NCBI GenBank assembly: GCA_025966295.1
Contig: JAOPVD010000200.1
Location: 1 to 6,242 of the forward strand
Reading direction: 5' to 3'
Origin: Frankiales bacterium
GTDB lineage: Bacteria > Actinomycetota > Actinomycetes > Mycobacteriales > SCTD01
Length of the DNA: 6,242 bases
Of this stretch, positions 1-6,242 are shown piece by piece. Position numbers and translations under genes: made by a program. Position 1 is the first letter of the stretch. Every line of letters begins with the position of its first letter. Under the pieces are notes generated by a model. That model was given only the letters and a program-made list of their open reading frames with translations, was not told the origin of the DNA and searched no databases.

Positions 1-414
1 GTGACCCGTCAGTGGCACGTCATCGACGCGCAGGACATCGTGCTGGGCCGGCTCGCGAGCCAGGCCGCCATCCTGCTGCGCGGCAAGCACAAGCCCTATT
101 ACGCGCCGCACCTCGACACCGGTGACTTCGTGGTCGTCATCAACGCGTCCAAGATCGTGATGACCGGCAACAAGGCCGCGCAGTCGCGGGTGCACCGCCA
201 CTCCGGCTACCCCGGCGGCCTCACCAGCACCCCCTACGCCGAGGTCCTCGCGACCCGCCCCGAGCGGATCATCGAGAAGGCCATCAAGGGCATGCTCCCC
301 CACAACACGCTGGGCCGTCAGATGATCTCGAAGCTCAAGGTCTACGCCGGTCCGGTCCACCCCCACCAGGCGCAGAGCCCGGTTCCCTTCGAGCTCACCC
401 AGGTGTCGCAGTGA
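1..414 (+). CDS. rplM: 50S ribosomal protein L13 (5' end outside the window)
   Basis: L13 is an early-assembly protein of the large ribosomal subunit that binds 23S rRNA. The visible 137 residues match the family throughout: VTRQWHVIDA at the start, LRGKHKP around residues 26-32, HRHSGYPGGL at 65-74, the IEKAIKGMLPHNTLGRQM segment near 91-108, and the closing HPHQAQSPVPFELTQV. Actinobacterial L13 is usually about 147 residues and begins with roughly ten more (MRTYSPKPGD-like) before VTRQWHV. The GTG at base 1 is therefore most likely an internal valine codon rather than the start, and the gene is truncated by the window edge. The stop TGA (412-414) overlaps the GTG start of rpsI in a GTGA, the usual rplM-rpsI translational coupling. 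The identity is certain; the start is inferred from family knowledge. Confidence 0.97.
   Translation: MTRQWHVIDAQDIVLGRLASQAAILLRGKHKPYYAPHLDTGDFVVVINASKIVMTGNKAAQSRVHRHSGYPGGLTSTPYAEVLATRPERIIEKAIKGMLPHNTLGRQMISKLKVYAGPVHPHQAQSPVPFELTQVSQ
401..405 (+). promoter_or_regulatory. Ribosome binding site of rpsI
   Basis: AGGTG lies inside the last codons of rplM, five bases before the GTG at 411. It supports that GTG as the rpsI start. Translation is probably also coupled to termination of rplM through the GTGA overlap. Confidence 0.6.
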
Positions 415-803
415 CTGCAGAGCTGATCCAGACCGTCGGCCGCCGCAAGGAGGCCATCGTCCGCGTGCGCCTCGTGCCGGGCACGGGGCAGTACAAGCTG
501 AACGGCCGGACCCTCGAGGGCTACTTCCCGAACAAGGTGCACCAGCAGGCCATCAACGAGCCGTTCGTGACGCTCGAGAAGGTCGAGCAGTACGACGTCA
601 TCGCGCGCCTGCACGGCGGCGGCATCTCCGGCCAGGCCGGTGCGCTGCGCCTGGCGATCGCCCGGGCCCTCATCGAGGTCGAGCCCGACGACCGCCCCGC
701 CCTCAAGAAGGAGGGCTTCCTGACCCGCGACGCGCGGATCAAGGAGCGCAAGAAGTACGGCCTGAAGAAGGCCCGCAAGGCGCCGCAGTACTCCAAGCGC
801 TAA
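411..803 (+). CDS. rpsI: 30S ribosomal protein S9
   Basis: S9 belongs to the small-subunit head, and its C-terminal tail reaches the P-site tRNA. The 130-residue product has the IQTVGRRKEA opening, LVPGTG at 21-26, NGRTLEGYFPNKVHQQ at 31-46, and the S9 signature GGGISGQAGALRLAIARAL at 69-87. The tail is strongly basic (KERKKYGLKKARKAPQYSKR) and ends in the conserved SKR. The GTG start at 411 is supported by an AGGTG at 401-405, five bases upstream, and by the 4-base overlap with rplM. The protein lacks the N-terminal extension of roughly 20-40 residues found in Mycobacterium and Streptomyces S9, so it resembles the short, E. coli-like form. The stop is TAA, which also forms the left end of a 12-base palindrome. 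Confidence 0.98.
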   Translation: MTAELIQTVGRRKEAIVRVRLVPGTGQYKLNGRTLEGYFPNKVHQQAINEPFVTLEKVEQYDVIARLHGGGISGQAGALRLAIARALIEVEPDDRPALKKEGFLTRDARIKERKKYGLKKARKAPQYSKR

Positions 804-812
804 CGATCGTTA
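801..812 (+). repeat. 12-base perfect palindrome over the rpsI stop codon
   Basis: TAACGATCGTTA reads the same on both strands. Its first three bases are the rpsI stop codon, and it ends five bases before the hairpin stem begins. The symmetry does not extend further (C on both flanks). It has the general look of a dimeric regulator's operator, but no regulator gene is in view, and a 12-base palindrome is expected about once or twice by chance in a window this size. Its function is unknown. Confidence 0.3.
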
Positions 813-816
813 CCGT

Positions 817-849
817 CGAGGCGGTCCCCAGTCCCTGGGGGCCGCCTCG
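817..849 (+). terminator. Strong hairpin after rpsI, probable terminator or attenuator
   Basis: Bases 817-830 pair with 836-849 in a 14-bp stem (one G-U pair, the rest Watson-Crick) around the 5-base loop GTCCC. The outer arm is CGAGGCGG against CCGCCTCG, and the inner arm is TCCCCA against TGGGGG with the G-U pair at its base. No U-tract follows; the next bases are CGGCGTGTAAGG. Stem-only terminators of this sort are commonly predicted in high-GC actinobacteria. It lies at the end of the ribosomal protein operon and 39 bases before the glmM start. It could be a full terminator, a partial one that lets some transcripts into glmM, or a 3' end stabiliser for the rplM-rpsI mRNA. Confidence 0.65.
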
Positions 850-874
850 CGGCGTGTAAGGGGACAACCGCAGC

Positions 875-884
875 AAGGAAGAGG
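875..884 (+). promoter_or_regulatory. Ribosome binding site of glmM
   Basis: The purine-rich run AAGGAAGAGG precedes the ATG at 889. AAGGA is nine bases upstream and GAGG four bases upstream. This clear site supports the ATG at 889 and contrasts with the absence of such a site before glmS. Confidence 0.75.
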
Positions 885-888
885 TGGC

Positions 889-2196
889 ATGGCCAGGCTG
901 TTCGGCACCGACGGCATCCGCGGGCTGGCCAACGGCGACGTGCTCACCCCCGAGCTGGCCCTCGCCGTGGCGCGCAGCGCCGCGCGGGTCCTCGGCGGCA
1001 AGAGCGTCGCGATCGGTCGGGACACCCGGCCGTCCGGCGCGATGCTGCAGGCCGCCGCCGCGGCCGGCTTCACCGCCGAGGGCGCCGAGGTGCAGCTGCT
1101 CGGGGTGGTGCCGACGCCCACCGTGGCGCACGTCGTGGCGTCCGGCGCGGTCGACCTCGGCCTGGTCATCTCGGCCTCCCACAACCCGGTGCAGGACAAC
1201 GGCCTGAAGTTCTTCGGTCCCGGCGGGCACAAGCTCACCGACGCCGAGGAGGACGCCATCGAGGCCGGCCTCGAGGTGCGGGGCGGCGGTGTCACGGGCG
1301 CGGAGGTGGCCCGCGTCCGGGACGCCGACGGCGACCTGGTCGAGGGCTACCTGCGGGCGCTGCTCGCGACCGCCGGGAGCCTCGAGGGGCTGACCGTGGT
1401 GGTCGACGGCGCGCAGGGCGCCGCCTCGCGGCTGGCCCCGGAGCTCTACCGCCGGGCGGGCGCGACGGTCGTCGCCATCCACGCCGACGCCGACGGCGAC
1501 CACATCAACGAGGGCTGCGGCGCCACCCACCCCGAGTCGCTGGCCGCCGCCGTCATCGAGCACGGGGCCGACCTCGGCATCGCGCACGACGGCGACGCCG
1601 ACCGCTGCATCGTGGTGGACGCCGGCGGCCAGGTGCTGAACGGCGACCAGGTGCTCGGGCTGCTGGCCCTGGCCCGCCAGGAGACCGGCCAGCCGGGCAG
1701 CGATGTGCTCGTCGCCACGGTCATGAGCAACCTCGGCCTGGTGCAGGCCATGACCGCGGCCGGCATCGCGGTGGTCCGGACCGCCGTCGGCGACCGCTAC
1801 GTCCTGGAGGCGATGCTGGCCGGTGACCACCGGCTCGGCGGCGAGCAGAGCGGGCACGTGGTCATGCTCGACCACGCCACCACCGGCGACGGCCTGCTCA
1901 CCGCGCTGCAGCTGATGGACCGGGTGGTCCGCAGCGGCCGGTCGGTCGCCGAGCTGGCCTCCGTGGTGACCCTGCTGCCTCAGGTGCTCCTGAACGTGCG
2001 GGCCGACCGGAGCCGGGCCGTCGCGGCCGACGTCCTCGCCGCCGTGGCCGGTGAGGAGGCGGCGCTGGCCGGCAGCGGCCGGGTGCTGCTGCGGCCGTCC
2101 GGCACCGAACCCCTCGTGCGGGTCATGGTGGAGGCCCCCTCGCAGCAGGTCGCGGACGAGGTCGCGCAGCGGCTGGCCGCCGTCGTTGCTGGCTGA
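889..2196 (+). CDS. glmM: Phosphoglucosamine mutase
   Basis: GlmM interconverts glucosamine-6-phosphate and glucosamine-1-phosphate in the cytosol, the second step toward UDP-GlcNAc for peptidoglycan. The 435-residue product has the four-domain alpha-D-phosphohexomutase layout. The N-terminus reads ARLFGTDGIRG. The phosphoserine loop is ISASHNP at 94-100, with Ser97 as the residue that carries phosphate. The Mg2+ loop is DGDADR at 234-239 (Asp234, Asp236, Asp238), the sugar-recognition loop GGEQSGH at 317-323, and the C-terminal phosphate-binding loop RPSGTEP at 402-408. The GTDGIRG start and the GEQSGH loop indicate GlmM rather than the related PgmA or ManB. The length is close to the usual ~445. 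It follows rpsI after 85 bases, and no TANNNT-type promoter is visible between the hairpin and the ATG, so it may depend on readthrough or on a promoter farther upstream. Confidence 0.97.
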   Translation: MARLFGTDGIRGLANGDVLTPELALAVARSAARVLGGKSVAIGRDTRPSGAMLQAAAAAGFTAEGAEVQLLGVVPTPTVAHVVASGAVDLGLVISASHNPVQDNGLKFFGPGGHKLTDAEEDAIEAGLEVRGGGVTGAEVARVRDADGDLVEGYLRALLATAGSLEGLTVVVDGAQGAASRLAPELYRRAGATVVAIHADADGDHINEGCGATHPESLAAAVIEHGADLGIAHDGDADRCIVVDAGGQVLNGDQVLGLLALARQETGQPGSDVLVATVMSNLGLVQAMTAAGIAVVRTAVGDRYVLEAMLAGDHRLGGEQSGHVVMLDHATTGDGLLTALQLMDRVVRSGRSVAELASVVTLLPQVLLNVRADRSRAVAADVLAAVAGEEAALAGSGRVLLRPSGTEPLVRVMVEAPSQQVADEVAQRLAAVVAG

Positions 2197-2205
2197 GGCC
2201 GCCGG

Positions 2206-2242
2206 CTGACGGTCGCGCCGCGCCACGCCTAGGGTCTGGCTC
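2206..2242 (+). promoter_or_regulatory. Probable promoter of pepN, leaderless type
   Basis: A -10-like TAGGGT lies at 2230-2235, exactly seven bases before the ATG at 2243, and CTGACG at 2206-2211 is a plausible -35 element with an 18-base spacer. With the usual 6-8 base distance from -10 to the transcription start, the mRNA would begin at or within a base of the ATG. The AGGG inside the hexamer (2231-2234), eight bases before the ATG, could instead act as a weak ribosome binding site on a longer transcript read from glmM. Confidence 0.55.
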
Positions 2243-4687
2243 ATGAGGAACCTCACTCAGGAGGAGGCCCGCGCGCGGGCCGCAGTGCTCGACGTGGCGT
2301 CGTACGACGTCGCGCTGGACCTGACGCACGGCGACACGTGGTTCTGGTCCACGACCGTGGTGCGCTTCACGGCCACCCCCGGCGCCAGCACCTTCCTGGA
2401 GCTGGACTGCCTGACGATGGTCGACGCCACCCTCGACGGCCGGCACCTGGAGCTGCAGGGCAACCGCATCCCCCTCGACGGCCTCGACGGCGAGCACGAG
2501 GTCAAGGTGGTCGCCCGGTGCGCCTACACCCGCAGCGGCGAGGGCCTGCACCGGTTCGTGGACCCGGCCGACGGCAAGGTCTACGTGTACGCGCAGGCCT
2601 TCCTGGACGACGCGCAGCGGTTCTTCGCCTGCTTCGACCAGCCCGACCTCAAGGCGGTCCTCCGGCTCACCGTGACGGCCCCCGAGGGCGACGTGGTGCG
2701 GTCCAACACCCGCGGCACCAGCAGTGGCAACGGTGGCGGTGTGCACGTGTTCGCCGAGACGGTGCCGCTGTCGCCGTACCACCTGACGCTGGCCGCCGGC
2801 CCGTGGGTCGGGGAGCAGACCTGGCATGACGGTATCGAGCTGGGCGTCTGGTGCCGGGCCTCGCTGGCCGAGCACCTCGAGGCCGACGAGCTGTTCGAGA
2901 TCACCCGCAGTTGCTTGGACCTGCAGCAGCGGGAGTTCGGCTCGCGGTACCCGTTCGGCGACACCTACGACCAGGTCTTCGTCCCCGAGTTCAACGCCGG
3001 CGCGATGGAGAACCCCGGCATGGTGACGTTCGCCGACGAGATCTTCGTCCACCGCTCGCGCACCACCGAGGGCAACCGGCGACTGCGGGCCCAGGTGATC
3101 GCGCACGAGATGGCGCACATGTGGTTCGGCAACCTCGTCACGATGCGCTGGTGGGACGGCATCTGGCTCAACGAGTCGTTCGCCGAGTTCATGGGCATGC
3201 ACACCACGGACGAGGGGACCCGCTTCGACGGCGCCTGGTGCGACTTCAGCCTGGGCCGCAAGGCATGGGGGTACCGCGCCGACCAGCTGCCCACCACCCA
3301 CCCGGTGGCCGGTGAGGTGGCCGACAACCGCGCGGCGCTGCTCAACTTCGACGGCATCTCCTACGCCAAGGGCGCCTCGGTGCTGCGGCAGCTGGTGGCC
3401 TTCGTGGGGCAGGACGTCTTCTTCACCGGGCTGCGCAGCTACCTCGCCAAGCACGCCTACGGCAACACCGACCTGGCTGACCTGCTCACCGAGCTGGAGG
3501 CCGCCAGCGGCCGCGAGCTGGGGGCGTGGGCCCGCACCTGGCTGACGACCAGCGGCGTCGGGACCCTGCGGCCCCGCTTCACCGACGGCGGGCTGGTCGT
3601 CGAGCAGGCCGGCGAGGTGCTGCGCGACCACGTCATCGAGATCGGCCTGTACGACGACGTCGACGGGGTGCTGCGGCTCCGGGAGCGGGTGCCGGTGGAG
3701 GTCTCCGGCGCCGCGACGGGGGTGCCGGGCGTCACGCCGGCCGACCTCGTGCTGCTCAACGACCGCGACCTCACGTTCGCCAAGATCCGCTTCGACGAGC
3801 GCTCGCTCGCCACCGTGCTCACCGGCCTGGCCCGGCTCGAGGACCCGCTCGCGCGGGCGCTGTGCTGGGGCAGTCTGTGGGACGCCGCCCGGGACGGCGA
3901 GCTGCCGGCCCGCGACCACGTGACGGCCGTGCTGGCCGCGGTGGTCGCCGAGCAGGACCCGTCGCTGGTCGAGACCCTGCTCGGCCAGGCCCTCAGGGCC
4001 GCCGGGTCCTTCGCCCCGGCCGAGGAGCAGGACGCGCTGACCGCGCGGATCGCGCAGGACTGCTGGTCGGCGCCGGTCGAGCCGGGCAGCGACCTGCAGC
4101 TGGTGCGGGTCCGGGCGGCGGTGCAGGCCACCACGGACGCGGCGCTGCTGCACGGCCTGCTGGCCGGCACCGACGTGCCGGAGGGGCTGGTCGTGGACGC
4201 GGAGCTGCGCTGGCACGTGGTGCGCCGCGCGGCCGCGCTGGGCCAGCTGGACGAGGCCGCCATCGACCGCGAGCTGGCCGGCGACCGGACCGCCAGCGGC
4301 GAGCTGCAGGCGGACGCCGCCCGCGCCGGCCTGCCCGACCCGGCCGTGAAGCAGCGCAGCTGGGACGCGCTGGTGGGCGGCGCGGCCACCAACGCCCAGG
4401 TGCGCGCCCTCGGCAGCGGCTTCTGGCAGCGCCACCAGGGCGAGCTGCTCCGGCCCTACGTGGACCGCTACCTGGCGGTGCTGCCGCAGGTCTGGGAGGC
4501 GCTGTCCGCCCAACAGGCCCAGTCGATCACCCAGCAGGCGTTCCCGGTGACCCTGGTCGAGCAGGACGTGCTGGACCGGGTCGAGCGGGTGCTGGCGCAG
4601 GACGGCCTGCCGGCCGGGCTGCGCCGGGTGCTGCTGGAGCAGCAGGACGACCTGCGCCGGGCGCTGCACGCCCAGTACGTACGGTGA
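2243..4687 (+). CDS. pepN: Aminopeptidase N, M1 family zinc metallopeptidase
   Basis: The enzyme removes N-terminal residues from peptides and is probably cytosolic, since no signal peptide or membrane segment is visible. The 814 residues fit the M1 layout: an N-terminal beta domain (about 1-185), a thermolysin-like catalytic domain (about 186-437), a small beta domain (about 445-515), and a helical ERAP1-like C-terminal domain (about 520-814). The substrate amino-terminus loop GAMEN is at 253-257. The zinc site HEMAH at 288-292 gives ligands His288 and His292 and catalytic Glu289, and the third ligand is Glu311 in NESFAEF. Tyr374 in GISYAKGASVL corresponds to the transition-state tyrosine. 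The opening RNLTQEEARARA and the C-terminal CWGSLWDAARDGELPARD resemble the Streptomyces lividans PepN group, which is usually slightly longer (about 830-860). It lies 46 bases after glmM and 39 before glmS, with its own likely promoter. Confidence 0.96.
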   Translation: MRNLTQEEARARAAVLDVASYDVALDLTHGDTWFWSTTVVRFTATPGASTFLELDCLTMVDATLDGRHLELQGNRIPLDGLDGEHEVKVVARCAYTRSGEGLHRFVDPADGKVYVYAQAFLDDAQRFFACFDQPDLKAVLRLTVTAPEGDVVRSNTRGTSSGNGGGVHVFAETVPLSPYHLTLAAGPWVGEQTWHDGIELGVWCRASLAEHLEADELFEITRSCLDLQQREFGSRYPFGDTYDQVFVPEFNAGAMENPGMVTFADEIFVHRSRTTEGNRRLRAQVIAHEMAHMWFGNLVTMRWWDGIWLNESFAEFMGMHTTDEGTRFDGAWCDFSLGRKAWGYRADQLPTTHPVAGEVADNRAALLNFDGISYAKGASVLRQLVAFVGQDVFFTGLRSYLAKHAYGNTDLADLLTELEAASGRELGAWARTWLTTSGVGTLRPRFTDGGLVVEQAGEVLRDHVIEIGLYDDVDGVLRLRERVPVEVSGAATGVPGVTPADLVLLNDRDLTFAKIRFDERSLATVLTGLARLEDPLARALCWGSLWDAARDGELPARDHVTAVLAAVVAEQDPSLVETLLGQALRAAGSFAPAEEQDALTARIAQDCWSAPVEPGSDLQLVRVRAAVQATTDAALLHGLLAGTDVPEGLVVDAELRWHVVRRAAALGQLDEAAIDRELAGDRTASGELQADAARAGLPDPAVKQRSWDALVGGAATNAQVRALGSGFWQRHQGELLRPYVDRYLAVLPQVWEALSAQQAQSITQQAFPVTLVEQDVLDRVERVLAQDGLPAGLRRVLLEQQDDLRRALHAQYVR

Positions 4688-4713
4688 TGGAGGGAATCCG
4701 CTCCGTAGACGGC

Positions 4714-4726
4714 TAGCCTGGCTGGC
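4714..4726 (+). promoter_or_regulatory. Probable -10 region of glmS, leaderless type
   Basis: TAGCCT at 4714-4719 is followed by seven bases and then the glmS ATG at 4727, the same geometry as before pepN. No purine-rich ribosome binding site lies within 15 bases of the ATG, which fits a transcript that begins at the start codon. No TTGAC-like -35 is seen at 16-19 bases upstream, so the promoter call rests on the -10 and its spacing. A glmS ribozyme is not present: only 39 bases separate pepN and glmS. Confidence 0.5.
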
Positions 4727-6242
4727 ATGTGCGGCATCGTGGGGTACGTCGGTGACCAGGACGCCCTGGAGGTCGTCCTGGGCGGCCTGCGGCGGCTGGA
4801 GTACCGCGGCTACGACAGCGCGGGCGTGGCGATCCTGGGGCCGGACGGCCTGCTGGGGGTCGAGCGCAAGGCCGGCAAGCTGGCCAACCTGGAAAAGCAG
4901 CTCGGCGACCGTCCGCTGCCCGGCACGCTCGGGATCGGCCACACCCGCTGGGCCACGCACGGCCCGCCCACCGACCGGAACGCGCACCCGCACCTGGACT
5001 GCGCGGGCGCCGTCGCGGTCGTGCACAACGGCACCATCGAGAACTTCGAGGTGCTGGTCCGCGGCCTGGAGGAGCGCGGCCACCAACGCCGCTCCGACAC
5101 CGACACCGAGGTGGTCGCCCACCTGATCGAGGAGCGCTACGACGGCGACCTGGCCGCCGCGGTCCGCTCGGTCTGCCGCGACCTCGAGGGCTCGTTCGTG
5201 CTGGTCGTCGCGCACCGGTCCGAGCCCGACCTGGTCGTCGCGGCCCGCCGCAACCTGCCGCTGGTCATCGGGCTCGGCGAGGGCGAGAACTTCGTCGGCT
5301 CCGACGTCACCGCCTTCATCGCCCACACCCGGGAGGCCCGCGCGGTCGAGCAGGACCAGGTCGTCGAGGTGCGCCGGTCCGGCGTCGTCGTCACCGACCT
5401 CGCCGGCACCGTCGTGGACGGCGAGAGCTACCACGTCGACTGGGACACCGACGCCGCCGAGAAGGGCGGCCACGAGTTCTTCATGCTCAAGGAGATCCAG
5501 GAGCAGCCGGCGGCGGTCCGGGACACCCTCGGCGGCCGGCTCACCGCGCAGGGCCTGCTGCACCTCGACGAGCTGTCGATGAGCGACGAGGACATCCGCG
5601 ACATCGAGCAGGTCTTCATCGTCGCGTGCGGCTCGGCCTACCACTCCGGGCTGGTCGGCAAGTACGCCATCGAGCGCTGGTGCCGGCTGCCCGTCCAGGT
5701 CGAGATGGCCAGCGAGTTCCGCTACCGCGACCCGGTGGTCGGCCGGAACACCCTCGTCATCGCGGTGTCGCAGTCCGGCGAGACCGCCGACACCCTGGAG
5801 GCCGTCCGGCACGCCAGGGCGCAGAAGGCCAAGGTCCTCGCCGTCACCAACACCGTGGGCTCGACCATCAGCCGGGAGAGCGATGCCGCGCTCTACACCC
5901 GCGGCGGCCCGGAGGTCGCGGTCGCCTCCACCAAGGCCGTGATGACCCAGATCACCGCGATGTACCTGGTGGGGCTCTACCTCGCACAGGTCCGCGGCAC
6001 CCGCGACGCCGACGAGGTGCGCGCCCACCTGCGCGACCTGCAGAGCATCCCGGCCCTGGTGGAGGAGGTGCTGTCGCGGATGGAGCCGGTGCGGGCGCTC
6101 GCCAAGGAGCTCGCGACCGAGGAGCGGGTGCTGTTCCTGGGCCGGCACGTCGGCTACCCGATGGCCCTCGAGGGCGCCCTGAAGCTCAAGGAGCTGGCCT
6201 ACATCAGCGCCGAGGGTTTCCCGGCCGGCGAGATCAAGCACG
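4727..6242 (+). CDS. glmS: Glutamine-fructose-6-phosphate aminotransferase (3' end outside the window)
   Basis: GlmS makes glucosamine-6-phosphate and glutamate from fructose-6-phosphate and glutamine, the first step of hexosamine synthesis. The visible 505 codons start with MCGIVGYVG, in which Cys2 becomes the N-terminal nucleophile after methionine removal; this fixes the start. The glutaminase domain (about 2-240) contains YRGYDSAG at 26-33, HTRWATHG at 72-79, HNGTIENF at 100-107 and SDTDTE at 123-128. The linker FFMLKEIQEQP at 251-261 leads to the first sugar isomerase (SIS) domain, with CGSAYHSG at 301-308, SQSGETADT at 348-356 and VASTKA at 399-404. The second SIS domain begins near 460 and includes LEGALKLKELAYI at 481-493 and AEGFPAGEIKH at 495-505, whose last His matches the conserved isomerase histidine. 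About 110 C-terminal residues, including the Schiff-base lysine region, lie beyond the edge. It is the downstream partner of glmM. Confidence 0.97.
   Translation, partial: MCGIVGYVGDQDALEVVLGGLRRLEYRGYDSAGVAILGPDGLLGVERKAGKLANLEKQLGDRPLPGTLGIGHTRWATHGPPTDRNAHPHLDCAGAVAVVHNGTIENFEVLVRGLEERGHQRRSDTDTEVVAHLIEERYDGDLAAAVRSVCRDLEGSFVLVVAHRSEPDLVVAARRNLPLVIGLGEGENFVGSDVTAFIAHTREARAVEQDQVVEVRRSGVVVTDLAGTVVDGESYHVDWDTDAAEKGGHEFFMLKEIQEQPAAVRDTLGGRLTAQGLLHLDELSMSDEDIRDIEQVFIVACGSAYHSGLVGKYAIERWCRLPVQVEMASEFRYRDPVVGRNTLVIAVSQSGETADTLEAVRHARAQKAKVLAVTNTVGSTISRESDAALYTRGGPEVAVASTKAVMTQITAMYLVGLYLAQVRGTRDADEVRAHLRDLQSIPALVEEVLSRMEPVRALAKELATEERVLFLGRHVGYPMALEGALKLKELAYISAEGFPAGEIKH

Noticed and set aside
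811..816. TACCGT as a -10 element for glmM
   Set aside because: There is no -35-like sequence 16-19 bases upstream, and transcription would start inside the hairpin stem. One TANNNT match alone is too weak.
2197..2242. Terminator after glmM
   Set aside because: Only short GC-rich self-complementary pieces such as GCCGGC are present, and no stem of useful length is found.
739..2256. A 505-codon minus-strand open frame opposite glmM
   Set aside because: It is another antisense shadow of GC-rich coding sequence, with low-complexity composition and overlap of three real + strand genes.
4693..4697. GGAAT before glmS as a -35 of a SigR-like promoter
   Set aside because: No GTT lies at the expected 18-19 base distance, and the TAGCCT hexamer at a standard -10 position explains the region better.
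4689..4704. GGAG/CTCC inverted repeat after pepN as a terminator
   Set aside because: The stem is only four pairs with an 8-base loop and no U-tract, too weak to call.
3526..4716. A 396-codon + strand frame inside pepN
   Set aside because: It consists almost entirely of R, G, A and P runs, typical of an out-of-frame reading of high-GC DNA, and lies within the well-supported C-terminal domain of PepN.
4685..4729. Possible PepN-GlmS readthrough fusion, since both are in one frame
   Set aside because: There are two in-frame stops between them (TGA at 4685-4687 and TAG at 4706-4708), and GlmS needs a free N-terminal cysteine for activity.
2123..6241. A 1372-codon open frame on the minus strand across pepN and glmS
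   Set aside because: pepN and glmS are in the same frame (their starts differ by 2484 bases, a multiple of three), so a single antisense frame faces both. GC-rich third positions remove stop codons from it. Its translation is low-complexity, rich in G, A, V, H, L and R, and matches no family, while the + strand carries unmistakable enzymes.

Overview
The window is a compact, very GC-rich stretch (well over 60% G+C by eye, with G or C in nearly every third codon position) and all five genes lie on the + strand. The ribosomal protein sequences (L13 beginning as VTRQWHVID, S9 ending KAPQYSKR), the gene order rplM-rpsI-glmM-glmS and the Streptomyces lividans-like form of aminopeptidase N all point to an actinobacterium. 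I cannot name the genus safely.

Layout: the first 803 bases hold the end of the ribosomal protein operon, rplM (its first ~10 codons lie outside the window) overlapping rpsI by 4 bases. An 85-base gap follows, with a 12-base perfect palindrome over the rpsI stop codon and a strong 14-bp GC-rich hairpin. Then come glmM (889-2196), pepN (2243-4687) and the first 505 codons of glmS (4727 to the window end). glmS runs off the right edge, and its last ~110 residues are not visible.

How the genes work together: GlmS makes glucosamine-6-phosphate from fructose-6-phosphate and glutamine, and GlmM turns it into glucosamine-1-phosphate. These are the first two committed steps to UDP-GlcNAc, the precursor of peptidoglycan. 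Their position beside ribosomal protein genes may tie wall-precursor supply to growth, although the hairpin before glmM suggests that readthrough from the ribosomal operon is limited. PepN, a cytosolic zinc aminopeptidase for peptide turnover, sits between the two amino-sugar genes and has no evident biochemical link to them. pepN and glmS each have a TANNNT -10-like hexamer exactly 7 bases before the ATG, the layout of a leaderless actinobacterial transcript, so each is probably transcribed at least partly on its own.

This is an ordinary core-genome region. I found no mobile element, CRISPR array, RNA gene or unknown coding region, and no evidence of a new biological system. The points worth checking are regulatory: the two leaderless promoters, the hairpin and the palindrome.
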